NCBI GenBank assembly: GCA_026874595.1
Contig: CM049320.1
Coordinates: 35,000,214-35,064,213, forward strand
Reading direction: 5' to 3'
DNA: 64,000 nucleotides
Origin: Sipunculus nudus
Lineage: Eukaryota; Annelida; Sipuncula; Golfingiida; Sipunculidae
Shown: piece after piece, positions 49,570 through 60,966 of the stretch
Numbering within the stretch: position 1 is the stretch's first letter
Layout of the letters: every line of letters begins with the position of its first letter
The notes under the pieces: model-generated
The model's input: the letters and a program-made list of their open reading frames with translations, nothing else
Told to the model about the DNA's origin: nothing
Databases searched by the model: none
Translations under genes and position numbers: made by a program

Positions 49570-50570
49570 AAATATATTTTCCTGGGTAAATCTGGATTAA
49601 TAATAATAATATTGATACTATTTTTCCTGAGAATTCGTTGAAAGAAAAAAAAAATAAATCAGCCGGAAACAAATTATTTTCTTGCAAATACACATTTTAA
49701 CATTAAATAAAGCGGGATGAGAATTCTCTTTTATCAGATCAGTTATGTAGTGTAGTTTTTATAGAGACGTGATTTGCCGTATTTGATCAAATTGTTGAAT
49801 ATATCGCTTCGCTTCAGAAGACCTTAATTTGCATTACGAGTACACTTTTCACTCCAGTGCTTTTTGTCTTTCACTGAGGGAGAAACAATTTGCTTCTAAC
49901 ACATATCAGTTATTTGGTAAGCACAGTAGCTTTGGATGTCAGGAAGTTGTTAAAATTGAAACATAAGATATGAACAATTCAGAAGGGGCATTAGAGCCAG
50001 TGGAAGACACTTATTTGTTATATGCATGTATATTTATAACTACAAAGAAGCCGTATTCTGAACTGTATTTCGCTGAGGCCGTGTTGCTTAAGTTGGTGTT
50101 TTGCACGGATATACCTTACCGTTCCTTATTATCGGACGAAGATACGTTATTTTGTTATTGCTACCCATCTTACGTTGTTGAGACGGAGATAAAAGCACAA
50201 GGAATATATATCGCTGTGAGAACTTTATGCTCGGTTAGTTTGATACTAGAAAAATGGGATCATGGATTTTTTTTTCTAATTGATATCAAAGGGCAGGAAA
50301 TGGATTAGCCTTGCAGTGATGTATAAACAAAAGCATTCCAGAAAACAGGCAAAGCCGATTTAATAATCATGTTTGTTCATCCCTGTACCGTCTGAGTTCA
50401 AGTACTTGTTGCTTTGCACTGATCAGCAAAAAGGAATGGAGCACGTTCAGGAAGGCCTAAAGCCCTCCGGTTTTTGATTTTCCTATTGATTTTGTTACTC
50501 TCAGGGAAATTACAAAGCAGGACGTCTGCAGTCAACCATGCTTCTTGTGGAATCATTTATTTTATGGATT
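49570..50570. repeat. Low-copy repeat U, partial copy 4
   Basis: Resembles 19370-20150 and 47140-48420. It leads into sequence paralogous to the gene's upstream flank at about 50580. The 112-codon frame at 49970-50308 is open only here and in its recent duplicate. Confidence 0.7.
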
Positions 50571-50897
50571 ATGGATCTAGCGACGGTCGAACAAGAGACC
50601 TCTAACTGCGAAAGCCAAGGCTAATCCATCATGTGTCGTCCTACCCTGAGCAGAATATTTGAATTTTCAGCTTTCGCGATAGTGAGCAGGGAACGTGAAT
50701 CTTCGAAGTCCAATGTCGTATCAACTAAGTATTGTCAAAGCTTAATGTTTACGTTTGGTGATTAGAAGCCGTTTTAAGGCTTTTGAAATTGAGATCTTGA
50801 TTGTGCTGAAAGGTATATTTAATATCGATACACTCTAATGGTAATGTGTCATTCGGATTCTATGATGTAAATGAGGCTAAACAGGCCGGTAAAATTG

Positions 50898-50957
50898 ATG
50901 ACCATTTCACACAGACACTTATTTTGGTTGGTGTATAATTTATTCTTCAATGTACAG
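50898..50957 (+). pseudogene. Decayed signal-peptide exon (paralogue of exon 1)
   Basis: The sequence aligns with 31978-32038 and keeps the ATG, the ACC ATT TCA CAC AGA CAC codons and the terminal TGTACAG. It has lost one codon after ATG, has a 1-nt deletion and later small insertions that break the frame, and the donor GT has become AT (cagATcag). It cannot act as exon 1. Confidence 0.78.
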
Positions 50958-51363
50958 ATCAGTTATGAAAATAAAAAAAAATTCTTTCCCTCCAAAGATA
51001 TGTTATCACATGTTTCTTTTAAGGTGTTTTAAAAATTCTGTCACGAGAAATATCTCATAAAAGAAGTGGTGGACTTGTAAATTGTTTAGAAAACATAGCA
51101 AGAAATAACAATTTCCAAGCAAGATATAATCATATAATGTCATACTCAAGCCTTATTTTTGAATGATTACGACTAGTTAAGAAACACGCGGCAACGGGTA
51201 CCGGTTATGTTTCATACAAATTTTAATAATGCGATCAGCACTCTTGTCTTTGTCTTTGCCAAGGCGATAAACATTTAAAGAAAAACACCACGCAAACATA
51301 ATGCAAATGCAATGCAATGCAAGCATAAAAATGAAACCTTCGACAAACTTCGGTTTTCTTGGT

Positions 51364-51415
51364 GACCAAAAATATTCCAGAGAAAGAGCTGCAATTCAGT
51401 AATTAATGTGCATAA

Positions 51416-51459
<44 letters not shown>

Positions 51460-51500
51460 TATATGTATGTATATTGCACTTAAATTGGTTACACATTTTT
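51364..51500. other. Site where exon 2 is missing in the paralogue
   Basis: Flanks correspond to about 32590-32660 on the left (ATATTCCAGAGAAAGAGCTGC) and about 33050 onward on the right. Between them is an (AT)n tract in place of the ~400 bp containing exon 2. Confidence 0.6.
51419..51457. repeat. (AT)n microsatellite at the lost-exon site
   Basis: TA run occupying the position of exon 2 in the paralogue. Its duplicate is 60917-60958. Confidence 0.93.
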
Positions 51501-54500
51501 AACAAAGTTTCGGAAGAGTTCGAAAACTTGTGACCTTGACCTTGATCTTTAAGGTTAACTTCGCTTATATATGAGGTGTTAACAATTTTTAGCTAAGCTG
51601 ACTGAACATCATCTGAGCTAAAGCGATCTCTCTGTATTCACTCTGCATCTTTCGTCCGTCCGGCCGTCCGTTAACAGGGCACTATTCGTTGGACCTTGAA
51701 TCTTGAAACTTGACATCCTGGTAGGTCTTTGAAAAACATGACATTGATACCCAGAGAGTTAGATGGCACACAATTTGTTTCTATATGGCCTAGAATCTCT
51801 TTGGCAACATCCAGGCAGGTTCTACGCAAATACATTTAGAATCCTTAAACTAGGTCTTAGGTAATAACTTAATTTATTGATACATGCGTCACCTGTATGT
51901 CAAATTCAGCTGAGCGTCATGGCCCATGGGAGACACTACAGCGTCTGAAGAACAGCATACATTTCCTTCAATGGGTTACCTAGATTTGTTTTAACCAATT
52001 CTCGGCGGAGTGCGAAAACTGGAGCACTCAATCTTCATCTTCAAGGTGAAATAAGCGGAAACGTAAGACTTATTTTTATTAACTGCTGCCAAAACGATCA
52101 TCTTGGCAAACTTAATATGTATTCTCAAAATCAATACGTATTTCACGGATCATTTCTTGTCACCAAAAATTTAAAAATAAAAATGGTACAATGGATAACA
52201 GATTTAAATAATATGACTCCTGCTTCATGTGATATCCGTGACCAGATAGAATGTATTATACTAAATGATATCACAAAATAATACGAGATTGAACTGTCTT
52301 GTGCTTGATAGCGTTACAATTTTGAAACCTCCTTGTTTACAAGTCAGTTGATTACATGCAACCAACTGATTAAGTAGCCAATAGGTAACTTAGCTCATCT
52401 GAGATTGTCAAAAATGGGGACCCTATAAATGTGCACAATAAGAAATTACTGGATTGTTTATACTATGAGATATTGAAGATATACATAGGAATCCATTTTG
52501 CTGTCAGCATTAACAAATGAACCGAATGATACTAGTATTTGTAATACAAAGCAGAATGCTGATGCAGCATGTATTTACATCATCACGCGTGACTAGTAAG
52601 CTTTCACATGTTAATATTTAAATATCTAGGAGTTCTGTTCTCTCCAACTCCGAATTGAAACCAAAATTTCAATATGGTCCTGCTGAAAAGTAGAATCTTA
52701 AAAATTATCTAAAAGTGCGAATTAAACTGTGGTATAATGTGTTTATCGGTTATATAGATTATTTTCAGAAAGTCCCTCCTTTCTGGATCGGATATCTTGG
52801 GGTCCATTCCAAGACCAAAAATAGAATGCATGCAGTTAAGTTCTTGGAGGCAACTCCTTGGTTTGAGTAAACTAATTTTCTATTTTAGAATGGGGGGGGG
52901 GGGGGGGTTACTACCTAAACTGTATATTTTTCAAAAGATACATACGTTATCTGTTAAAAATTATCAATATGCGACACTCTAGATGCCCTTGATTATGTTA
53001 TAATTCCCTCAAACAATTGGATGATAGGTTAAGAAACACACGGGTCACGAATATAAAAGAACCGTTAAACAGATATGGTTTTAGATTTGTCTAGTAAGAA
53101 CAAGGCGTTGGTGATAGAAAAGTGTTTAATAGTAAAATGCAGGTGAAGCATATTCAAGGCAAAACACTTTATTTATATTTGTTTCTGAGACACAAGGCCT
53201 TTTCTACAGCAAATCATTTCTTCTTCTACTTCTGCATAACCGGGTGTTCCACATTGACAATATCTGCCAATGTAACATGAAAAATGTCTACTCAGCATGC
53301 ACAACAAACCAACATACTGCATAATGTAATGGATTATTATCTAGTTTTATCAGATGTTCTTTCATGACTATCTTAATATGATAGCTGCCAGGTTACAGGC
53401 GAATCTTTAATTCCAATATAATAATTGGTTAAGTATTAATTTCAAGCCAAGGGGCCATACAGTTCACTAGTTTTTTATTTAGTATAATGCATTATTAATT
53501 TAATTCAGAATAAATTGTACCATGCTAATCTGAGCACGCCCGAACACCCTCGGATCAGTTTTGAGTTAGTGGGATCTGCTTTTACAGTTTTATAGGTATT
53601 AAATGCTTCAAATATTTGCAGCCAGACAGAAAATTTGATTTTACCAGATAGAGGCCGTTTAAAACACCCACGGACCATTTTCTAAGTTGTTGGATCTAAT
53701 CTTACAGACTTACAGGTACTAAATGCTGCAAATATTGGCAGTTGTTATGGGAAATTCAATATTTCCTGATTGAAACCGTTCAAAACGCAAACGATGTCTT
53801 CACATGTCAAATAAAAAAAATGATAATTATATTTTTAATTGCACTGATATTGACTCCAACCTTGCTTCTAAGCACAGAAAACATTACACGCAGACAAAGA
53901 TATACAGAGATTAAACCTTATTTGTGAAATCCAGATAAAATAATTAATCGCATAAATAGACATAAACAAAATAAATCATTTGATGGGGAATCTGATTCAC
54001 AGGGAGTATGATTACCGGGGCTAATCTGATATAGATTCAATCCTAAACCCAAATATCTTAATCCGATGGTTATCGAAACGAAAGTAATCTGAAAATTGCC
54101 ATTTTTTTAAATCAAAGCCTTTGTAGCCAAAAGTTTCATGTAACTACATGTATTTCATAACGTGGATGAATATGTATAAAGCTTGTAAGTGGCACTGTCT
54201 AAAGAATGTTGCATGAACAAGATCAATGGTAGTACTGAGCCCTCATAGCATCATGTGTCTAACGCACAAGGCCATGAATAGTCCAAAAAACATCAGAGCA
54301 AATCTGAATAATTCAATGGATATTCAATATAACCTGATAGGGTTTTAACCAGTAAGCCCTGGGTCTCTATTCCAACACACTAAACAGGCATACCTTGAGA
54401 CCATGTACTTTTTTATAATGTGTTATACTTGCTTCTTGCATGTGGTGTCATCAATAAGGCTTAAAACTCTATACCTAAAATTTGCTACTAAGGTGCTTTA

Positions 54501-54639
54501 ACGTAGACTCTTCTTTGTTTCTGCAATAGGAATCCGTGAATAATTCAGTAAAACAAATCCAGAACGGTTCGGCTGCATACAGCTACCAAAAAAGCCCAGG
54601 TCAAACATGGGCCTTTGCGACTCTTACAATGATGACAGA

Positions 54640-56033
54640 AAGGCTGATTCGGTCACAACCTTAGGAGTAATGTCAATGTCAAAATTAAATATCAGGTGTA
54701 AATTTTTTCACCTGTGACTCAAAATCCGACCGAAAGTCAATATTTGCAAATCAGCTGTAGTTCCCGTCGACAGATTGCACTCGTGGATGCTTGCGTCTAA
54801 GAACCCCCCCCCCCCCACCCCATTTCTGGCATTGTAATCTTGATCCAATATCGAACTGGAATCAATTCATCATATAAATGTATCCTGCCAATGCCTATAG
54901 AGATAATGATCAAGATATATCAATATTATATAAAATATTATACAGATAGTTCATGTTCATCAATGGTTTCCTTATGGTTGTGTTGACAGTAAAATCATTG
55001 ACGCACAGCGGATGCAGATATTACTTTTGGGCATAGATAAATCAATATTATGTAATATATAACATGCTTACATGAAACGACAAAGGAACCATAAATGACC
55101 AATAAAGAATGGGTGAGAGGAAAATATAGCACTTTGATGATATGACAATAGTAAGGAGCATATATAATTATGAAAGCTAGTTGCCGGATTTTTTAACATA
55201 TATTACAAAGCATAAATCATAGAAAATATTAATGTTGTTTCTTAAATACGGCAAATGATAAAGAGAAGAGGAAAATCGGTCTATCAATATAATTTTAGGT
55301 TAATAATGGGGTGTTCTATACCTTATGTGGTAAAGGTGCCGCTACGTATTGTTTAGAGACCAATAAAGATATGTAATTGGGTGTCATACTTCCTATTACG
55401 TATGTTCCTGAACTTTTGGTTCAGTTTAAGGAAACACCTGACAACCCCTATATTGACGCCCCTGAATGTAAGTCAGCTGTATATGCGATATGTACACAGA
55501 AAAGTAACATTATCCAGGACTTGGTGGTATTCATTACCCAACCCCTCCCCCGAAAAAAGTTCCGCGATATATTAAGAAAAACAAATCATGAAACAATAAC
55601 TTTTTTCATTTGTCATTTTTATTATTACAAAAGTATTATTTTTAGTTAAACGTTTTGCATATAAACAGAAGTTTCAAAGCTTCGGGCAGACTGTTCTAAA
55701 TCATATTGGCGGATTTGAAAATCAAACTAAACTAGTGATTGAAACTTTAATTTAACTTGAAATGAAGGAGTTGCAATGGAATCTGTTCTGTTGAAACAAC
55801 AGGTTGCACAATTATTTTTTAAAGGCATGTTGAAATCGGAATCTGGGTCCAGTCAGTTGTATAAATATATGTCACCCTTTGAACTCATGGCTATAGCTGG
55901 TACCTAGCAAGGCCCAATAATTTTCAATTATACAGTCTATCAGGATAAACTTTATTATTTATTATAATTAATAACAAAATTAATGTGAAATCAATTTAGA
56001 TGTTTAAAAATATGCGACATTTTTCTGTATAGG

Positions 56034-56128
<95 letters not shown>

Positions 56129-56657
56129 CAATAAAGCCTATATTGCAGTACATCCGATATATTTCTTATATAGCTGTCCAATACGAATTTCGGAGACGAG
56201 AATTCCTCGGTCGGAAACCGATAAATATCGTTCGGATTTGGTGTGAATGAAATTTCGGATGCGACAGAATTTTAATCGGAACGACAGAAATATTCGTTCG
56301 TGTCATATTCGTTAGGACGCATCCGGTGTGAAACCGCCTTTATATCTATAGGTTTATAGGCCCCTGAAATACATGGTGTGAACTGGCGACTGCACCCTCT
56401 GGTGTGCTTACAGGAACACTTATAATTTTCAAACAAGCTGCAAAGGGACTTTTTTGGATTGCATTTGGGTCAAGATTATAGGCCTAATTAAAACCTTATC
56501 AAAATATTTAAAGTTATTACTTATATAATGTCAAGGATTTTATCATTAGAATTACTCACAGTAGGCTACAGATCACAGAGTTGCCATCTGGAAAATTTTA
56601 CCTCCGATTGGGACCATTTCATCACCTTCGCTAGGGTTGCCAGCCAACCAATAAAAG
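54640..56657. other. Gene-free stretch in the decayed region
   Basis: AT-rich sequence with a C run at 54804-54816 and the compound microsatellite at 56035-56126. The 90-codon frame at 55377-55649 has no recognisable domain. No relic of exons 3 or 4 was found here. Confidence 0.55.
56035..56126. repeat. (TCTA)n then (TA)n compound microsatellite
   Basis: About ten CTAT units followed by a ~48 bp TA run. Confidence 0.95.
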
Positions 56658-57796
56658 TAGCGGAGATTCTATCACTCATTCATTTGGTAATCGAAAAAAA
56701 TATAGACTTTACCAGACTGGTTTAAAATCTCTCTGTTATTCGTATCAACCTACCTGCGCTAGGGTTGCCTGCCAACAAATAGAAGTGCTCCTCCATTGTT
56801 GTTCTATCAATTCGCCACAGAAAGATTGACCCCTCCTGTCAGAGGAACTCAAAATAAATCTCTCCATACCACAGGTAGGGAAGGGGCTAGCCTACCGCAG
56901 GTTGGCATTTATGTAACCATCACTCACTTAGTTTTAAATACATTACACATCTGTAACATCAGAAACGAACAAAACACCTCTATTAACCTCAAATAGGGAG
57001 AAGCGGCCGGACTAATTAAAGCTATGTAAAAAACCATTATTCATTACATTCATAGGCCTATAACAGAAACGAACAATACAACTCTGACTTCCATAAGTAA
57101 AAAATAAAACCGGACAAGACAAGTCACAAGCCCTTAATACTGAATACATATTATAAATGTCCGTTTGGGAAGCTATATGATGCGTGCTAAATTAATAGAA
57201 AAGAAACAGTCCAGAATGTTGATCAACTGGCTGGCCACCGTACCGCGGGTTCTTAAATGGTCCCAAATCCAGGTCCGCAACTAGATTGGTTCGATTCATA
57301 ACATCCGAATCTACATAAATTCACTTGAATCATTGAAAGCATATCTAATTTGAAAACGAAATGAAGTGTGCCTTCCTTCCAAATAAGTTCAATGTAAAAT
57401 AATTAGTTAAATTTTGAGATGTTGTGCTTGTTTATTCCCTTTGCAATAGATACTTTTGATGTGGCGTTGTCGGGTGAAAATGGACGTAAATCTTTTATAC
57501 ATTTTTAACTTGGCATTTCGATGAGGAATTGGTTATTTATAATTGTTGTCAACAATACTTAACATCCACTTTTGGGGAATAAAATCAAGCCATATTTAAG
57601 GCCACACAGTAGAAAAAATAATAATAACAATTTTTTTCCGCTCCTTTTAAAGAGGATGTGCATTTTCATTAATTATTTTCATGTCATTAAAATCTGATTG
57701 TTTGTAAAACCTTTGCCAATAAAATATATCATAACCATTAAATTCACTGCCTGACGAAACGTCACAAAATCGGAAACCCGAGTGGGTTCCGCCATC
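56658..57796. repeat. 1.14 kb tandem segment, unit 1
   Basis: Begins TAGCGGAGATTCTATCACTC and is followed directly by a near-identical unit. The first ~110 bp resemble the intron just before the sushi exon (about 41110-41220). Confidence 0.88.
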
Positions 57797-58938
57797 TAGC
57801 GGAGATTCTATCACTCATTCATTTGGTAATCGAAAATAAATATAGATTTTACCAGACTGGTTTAAAATCTCTCTATTATTCTTATCAACCTACCTGCGCT
57901 TGGGTTGCCAGCCAACAAATAGAAGTGCTCCTCCATTGTTGTTCTATCAATTCATCACAGAAAGATTGACCCCCTTCTGTCAGAGTAACTCAAAATAAAC
58001 CTCTCCATACCACAGGTAGGGAAGGAGCTAGCCTACCGCAGGTTGGCATTTATGTAACCATCACTCACTTAGTTTTAAATACATTACACATCTGTAACAT
58101 CAGAAACGAACAAAACACCTCTATTAACCTCAAATAGGGAGAAGCGGCCGGACTAATTAAAGCTATGTAAAAAAACATTATACATTACATTCATAGGCCT
58201 ATAACAGAAACGAACAATACAACTCTGACTTCCATAAGTAAAAAATAAAACCGGACAAGACAAGTCACAAGCCCTTAATACTGAAGACATATTATAAATG
58301 TCCGTTTGGGAAGCTATATGATGCGTGCTAAATTAATAGAAAAGAAACAGTCCAGAATGTTGATCAACTGGCTGGCCACCGTACCGCGGGTTCTTAAATG
58401 ATCCCAAATCCAGGTCCGCAACTAGATTGGTTCGATTCATATCATCCGAATCTACATAAATTCACTTGAATCATTGAAAGCATATCTAATTTGAAAACGA
58501 AATGAAGTGTGCCTTCCTTCCAAATAAGTTCAATGTAAAATAATTAGTTAAATTTTGAGATGTTGTGCTTGTTTATTCCCTTTGCAATAGATACTTTTGA
58601 TGTGGCGTTGTCGGGTGAAAATGGACGTAAATCTTTTATACATTTTTCACTTGGCATTTCGATGAGGAATTGGTTAATTATAATTAATGTTTTCAACAAT
58701 ACTTAACATCCACTTTTGGGGAATAAAATCAAGCCATATTTTAAGGCCACACTGAAGAAAAAAAAATAATAATTTTTTTCCTCGCCTTTTAAAGAGGATG
58801 TGCATTTTCATTAATTATTTTCATGTAATTAAAATCTGATTGTTTGTAAAACCTTTGCCAATAAAATATATCACAACCATTAAATTCAATGCCTGTCGAA
58901 ACGTCTCAAAGTCGGAAACCCGAGTGGGTTCCGCCATC
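57797..58938. repeat. 1.14 kb tandem segment, unit 2
   Basis: Near-identical to 56658-57796 at an offset of about 1139. The ~90 bp at its end (58850-58938) match the end of unit 1 and resemble about 41022-41110 upstream of exon 5. Confidence 0.88.
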
Positions 58939-59146
58939 TAGCGAAGATTCTATTACTCATTCATTTGGTTCGAATTATTAATCGAAAAAAATATAGACTT
59001 TACCAGACTGGTTTAAAATCTCTCTGCTATTCTAATCATGTGATTATTGTATACATGTCAATCTTTTAAGTAAAATATTGCGGCGACCCTGGGATGATCA
59101 ATTTTCTATGAAAACAGGTGAATATCATTACCAAGACGAAGTTGAT
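58939..59146. repeat. 1.14 kb tandem segment, partial unit 3 leading into sushi relic
   Basis: Only the first ~90 bp are shared with units 1 and 2. It then continues like the ancestral locus into the sushi exon relic, so it is probably the original sequence from which the repeats arose. Confidence 0.7.
59071..59146 (+). pseudogene. Truncated sushi exon fragment at a duplication junction
   Basis: The sequence matches the first ~75 bp of exon 5 (KYCG.DPG through the YxQDxVE region) but contains an indel after the DPG codons that shifts the frame. It stops abruptly at 59146, where sequence identical to 49649 onward begins. The preceding 130 bp also match the intron before exon 5. Confidence 0.8.
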
Positions 59147-60395
59147 TTAAATAATAAATCAGCCGGAAACAAATTATTTTCTTGCAAATACACATTTTAA
59201 CATTAAATAAAGCGGGATGAGAATTCTCTTTTATCAGATCAGTTATGTAGTGTAGTTTTCATAGAGACGTGATTTGCCGTATTTGATCAAATTGTTGAAT
59301 ATATCGCTTCGCTTCAGAAGACCTTAATTGCATTACGAGTACACTTTTCACTCCAGTGCTTTTTGTCTTTCACTGAGGGAGAAACAATTTGCTTCTAACA
59401 CATATCAGTTATTTGATAAGCACAGTAGCTTTGGATGTCAGGAAGTTGTTAAAATTGAAACATAAGATATGAACAATTCAGAAGGGGCATTAGAGCCAGT
59501 GGAAGACACTTATTTGTTATATACATGTATATTTATAACTACAAGGAAGCCGTATTCTGAACTGTATTTCGCTGAGGCCGTGTTGCTTAAGTTGGTGTTT
59601 TGCACGGATATACCTTACCGTTCCTTATTATCGGACGCAGATAAGTTATTTTGTTATTGCTACCCATCTTACGTTGTTGAGACGGAGATAAAAGCACAAG
59701 GAATATATATCGCTGTGAGAACTTTATGCTCGGTTAGTCTGATACTAGAAAAGTGGGATCATGGATTTTTTTTCTAATTGATACCAAAGGGCAGGAAATG
59801 GATTAGCATTGCAGTGATGTATAAACAAAAGCATTCCAGAAAACAGGCAAAGCCGATTTAATAATCATGTTTGTTCATCCCTGTACCGTCTGAGTTCAAG
59901 TACTTGTTGCTTTGCACTGATCAGCAAAAAGGAATGGAGCACGTTCAGGAAGGCCTAAAGCCCTCCGGTTTTTGATTTTCCTATTGATTTTGTTACTCTC
60001 AGGGAAATTACAAAGCAGGACGTCTGCAGTCAACCATGCATCTTGTGGAATCATTTTTTTTATGGATTATGGATCTAGCGACGGTCGAACAAGAGACCTC
60101 TAACTGCGAAAGCCAAGGCTAATCCATCATGTGTCGTCCTACCCTGAGCAGAATATTTGAATTTTCAGCTTTTGCGATAGTGAGCAGGGGACGTGAATCT
60201 TCGAAGTCCAATGTCGTATCAACTAAGTATTGTCAAAGCTTAATGCTTACGTTTGGTGATTAGAAGCCGTTTTAAGGCTTTTGAAATTGAGATCTTGATT
60301 GTGCTGAAAGGTATATTTAATATCGATACACTCTAATGGTAATGTGTCATTCGGATTCTATGATGTAAATGAGGCTAAACAGGCCGGTAAAATTG

Positions 60396-60455
60396 ATGAC
60401 CATTTCACACAGACACTTATTTTGGTTGGTGTATAATTTATTCTTCAATGTACAG
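60396..60455 (+). pseudogene. Second copy of the decayed signal-peptide exon
   Basis: Essentially identical to 50898-50957, with the same lost codon, frameshift and AT in place of the GT donor. The damage therefore predates the 9.5 kb tandem duplication. Confidence 0.78.
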
Positions 60456-60913
60456 ATCAGTTATGAAAATAAAAAAAAATTCTTTCCCTCCAAAGATATG
60501 TTATCACATGTTTCTTTTAAGGTGTTTTAAAAATTCTGTCACGAGAAATATCTCATAAAAGAAGTGGTGGACTTGTGAATTGTTTAGAAAACATAGCAAG
60601 AAATAACAATTTCAAAGCAAGATATAATCATATAATGTCATACTCAAGACTTATTTTTGAATGATTACGACTAGTTAAGAAACACGCGGCAACGGGTACC
60701 GGTTATGTTTCATACAAATTTTAATAATGCGATCAGCACTCTTGTCTTTGTCTTTGTCAAGGCGATAAACATTTAAAGAAAAACACCACGCAAACATAAT
60801 GCAAATGCAATGCAATGCAAGCATAAAAATGAAACCTTCGACAAACTTCGGTTTTCTTGGTGACCAAAAATATTCCAGAGAAAGAGCTGCAATTCAGTAA
60901 TTAATGTGCATAA

Positions 60914-60916
<3 letters not shown>

Positions 60917-60958
<42 letters not shown>
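60917..60958. repeat. (AT)n microsatellite
   Basis: Duplicate of the run at 51419-51457, slightly different in length. Confidence 0.93.

Positions 60959-60966
<8 letters not shown>

Larger units (their letters stand above)
49649..59146. repeat. 9.5 kb tandem duplication, unit 1 (decayed gene region)
   Basis: Sequence from about 49649 recurs from 59147 to the window end in direct orientation. The unit holds a partial U repeat, the dead signal exon, sequence matching introns of the live gene, a 1.14 kb repeated segment, and at its right edge the broken sushi exon. Confidence 0.88.

Noticed and set aside
49970-50308. 112-codon ORF starting MNNSEGALEP, also at 59469-59777
   Set aside because: Open only in two recently duplicated copies. 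The older relatives at about 19590 and 47890 are broken, and no domain is recognised.
55377-55649. 90-codon plus-strand ORF
   Set aside because: No domain, no splice context and not related to exons 3 or 4 of the live gene.
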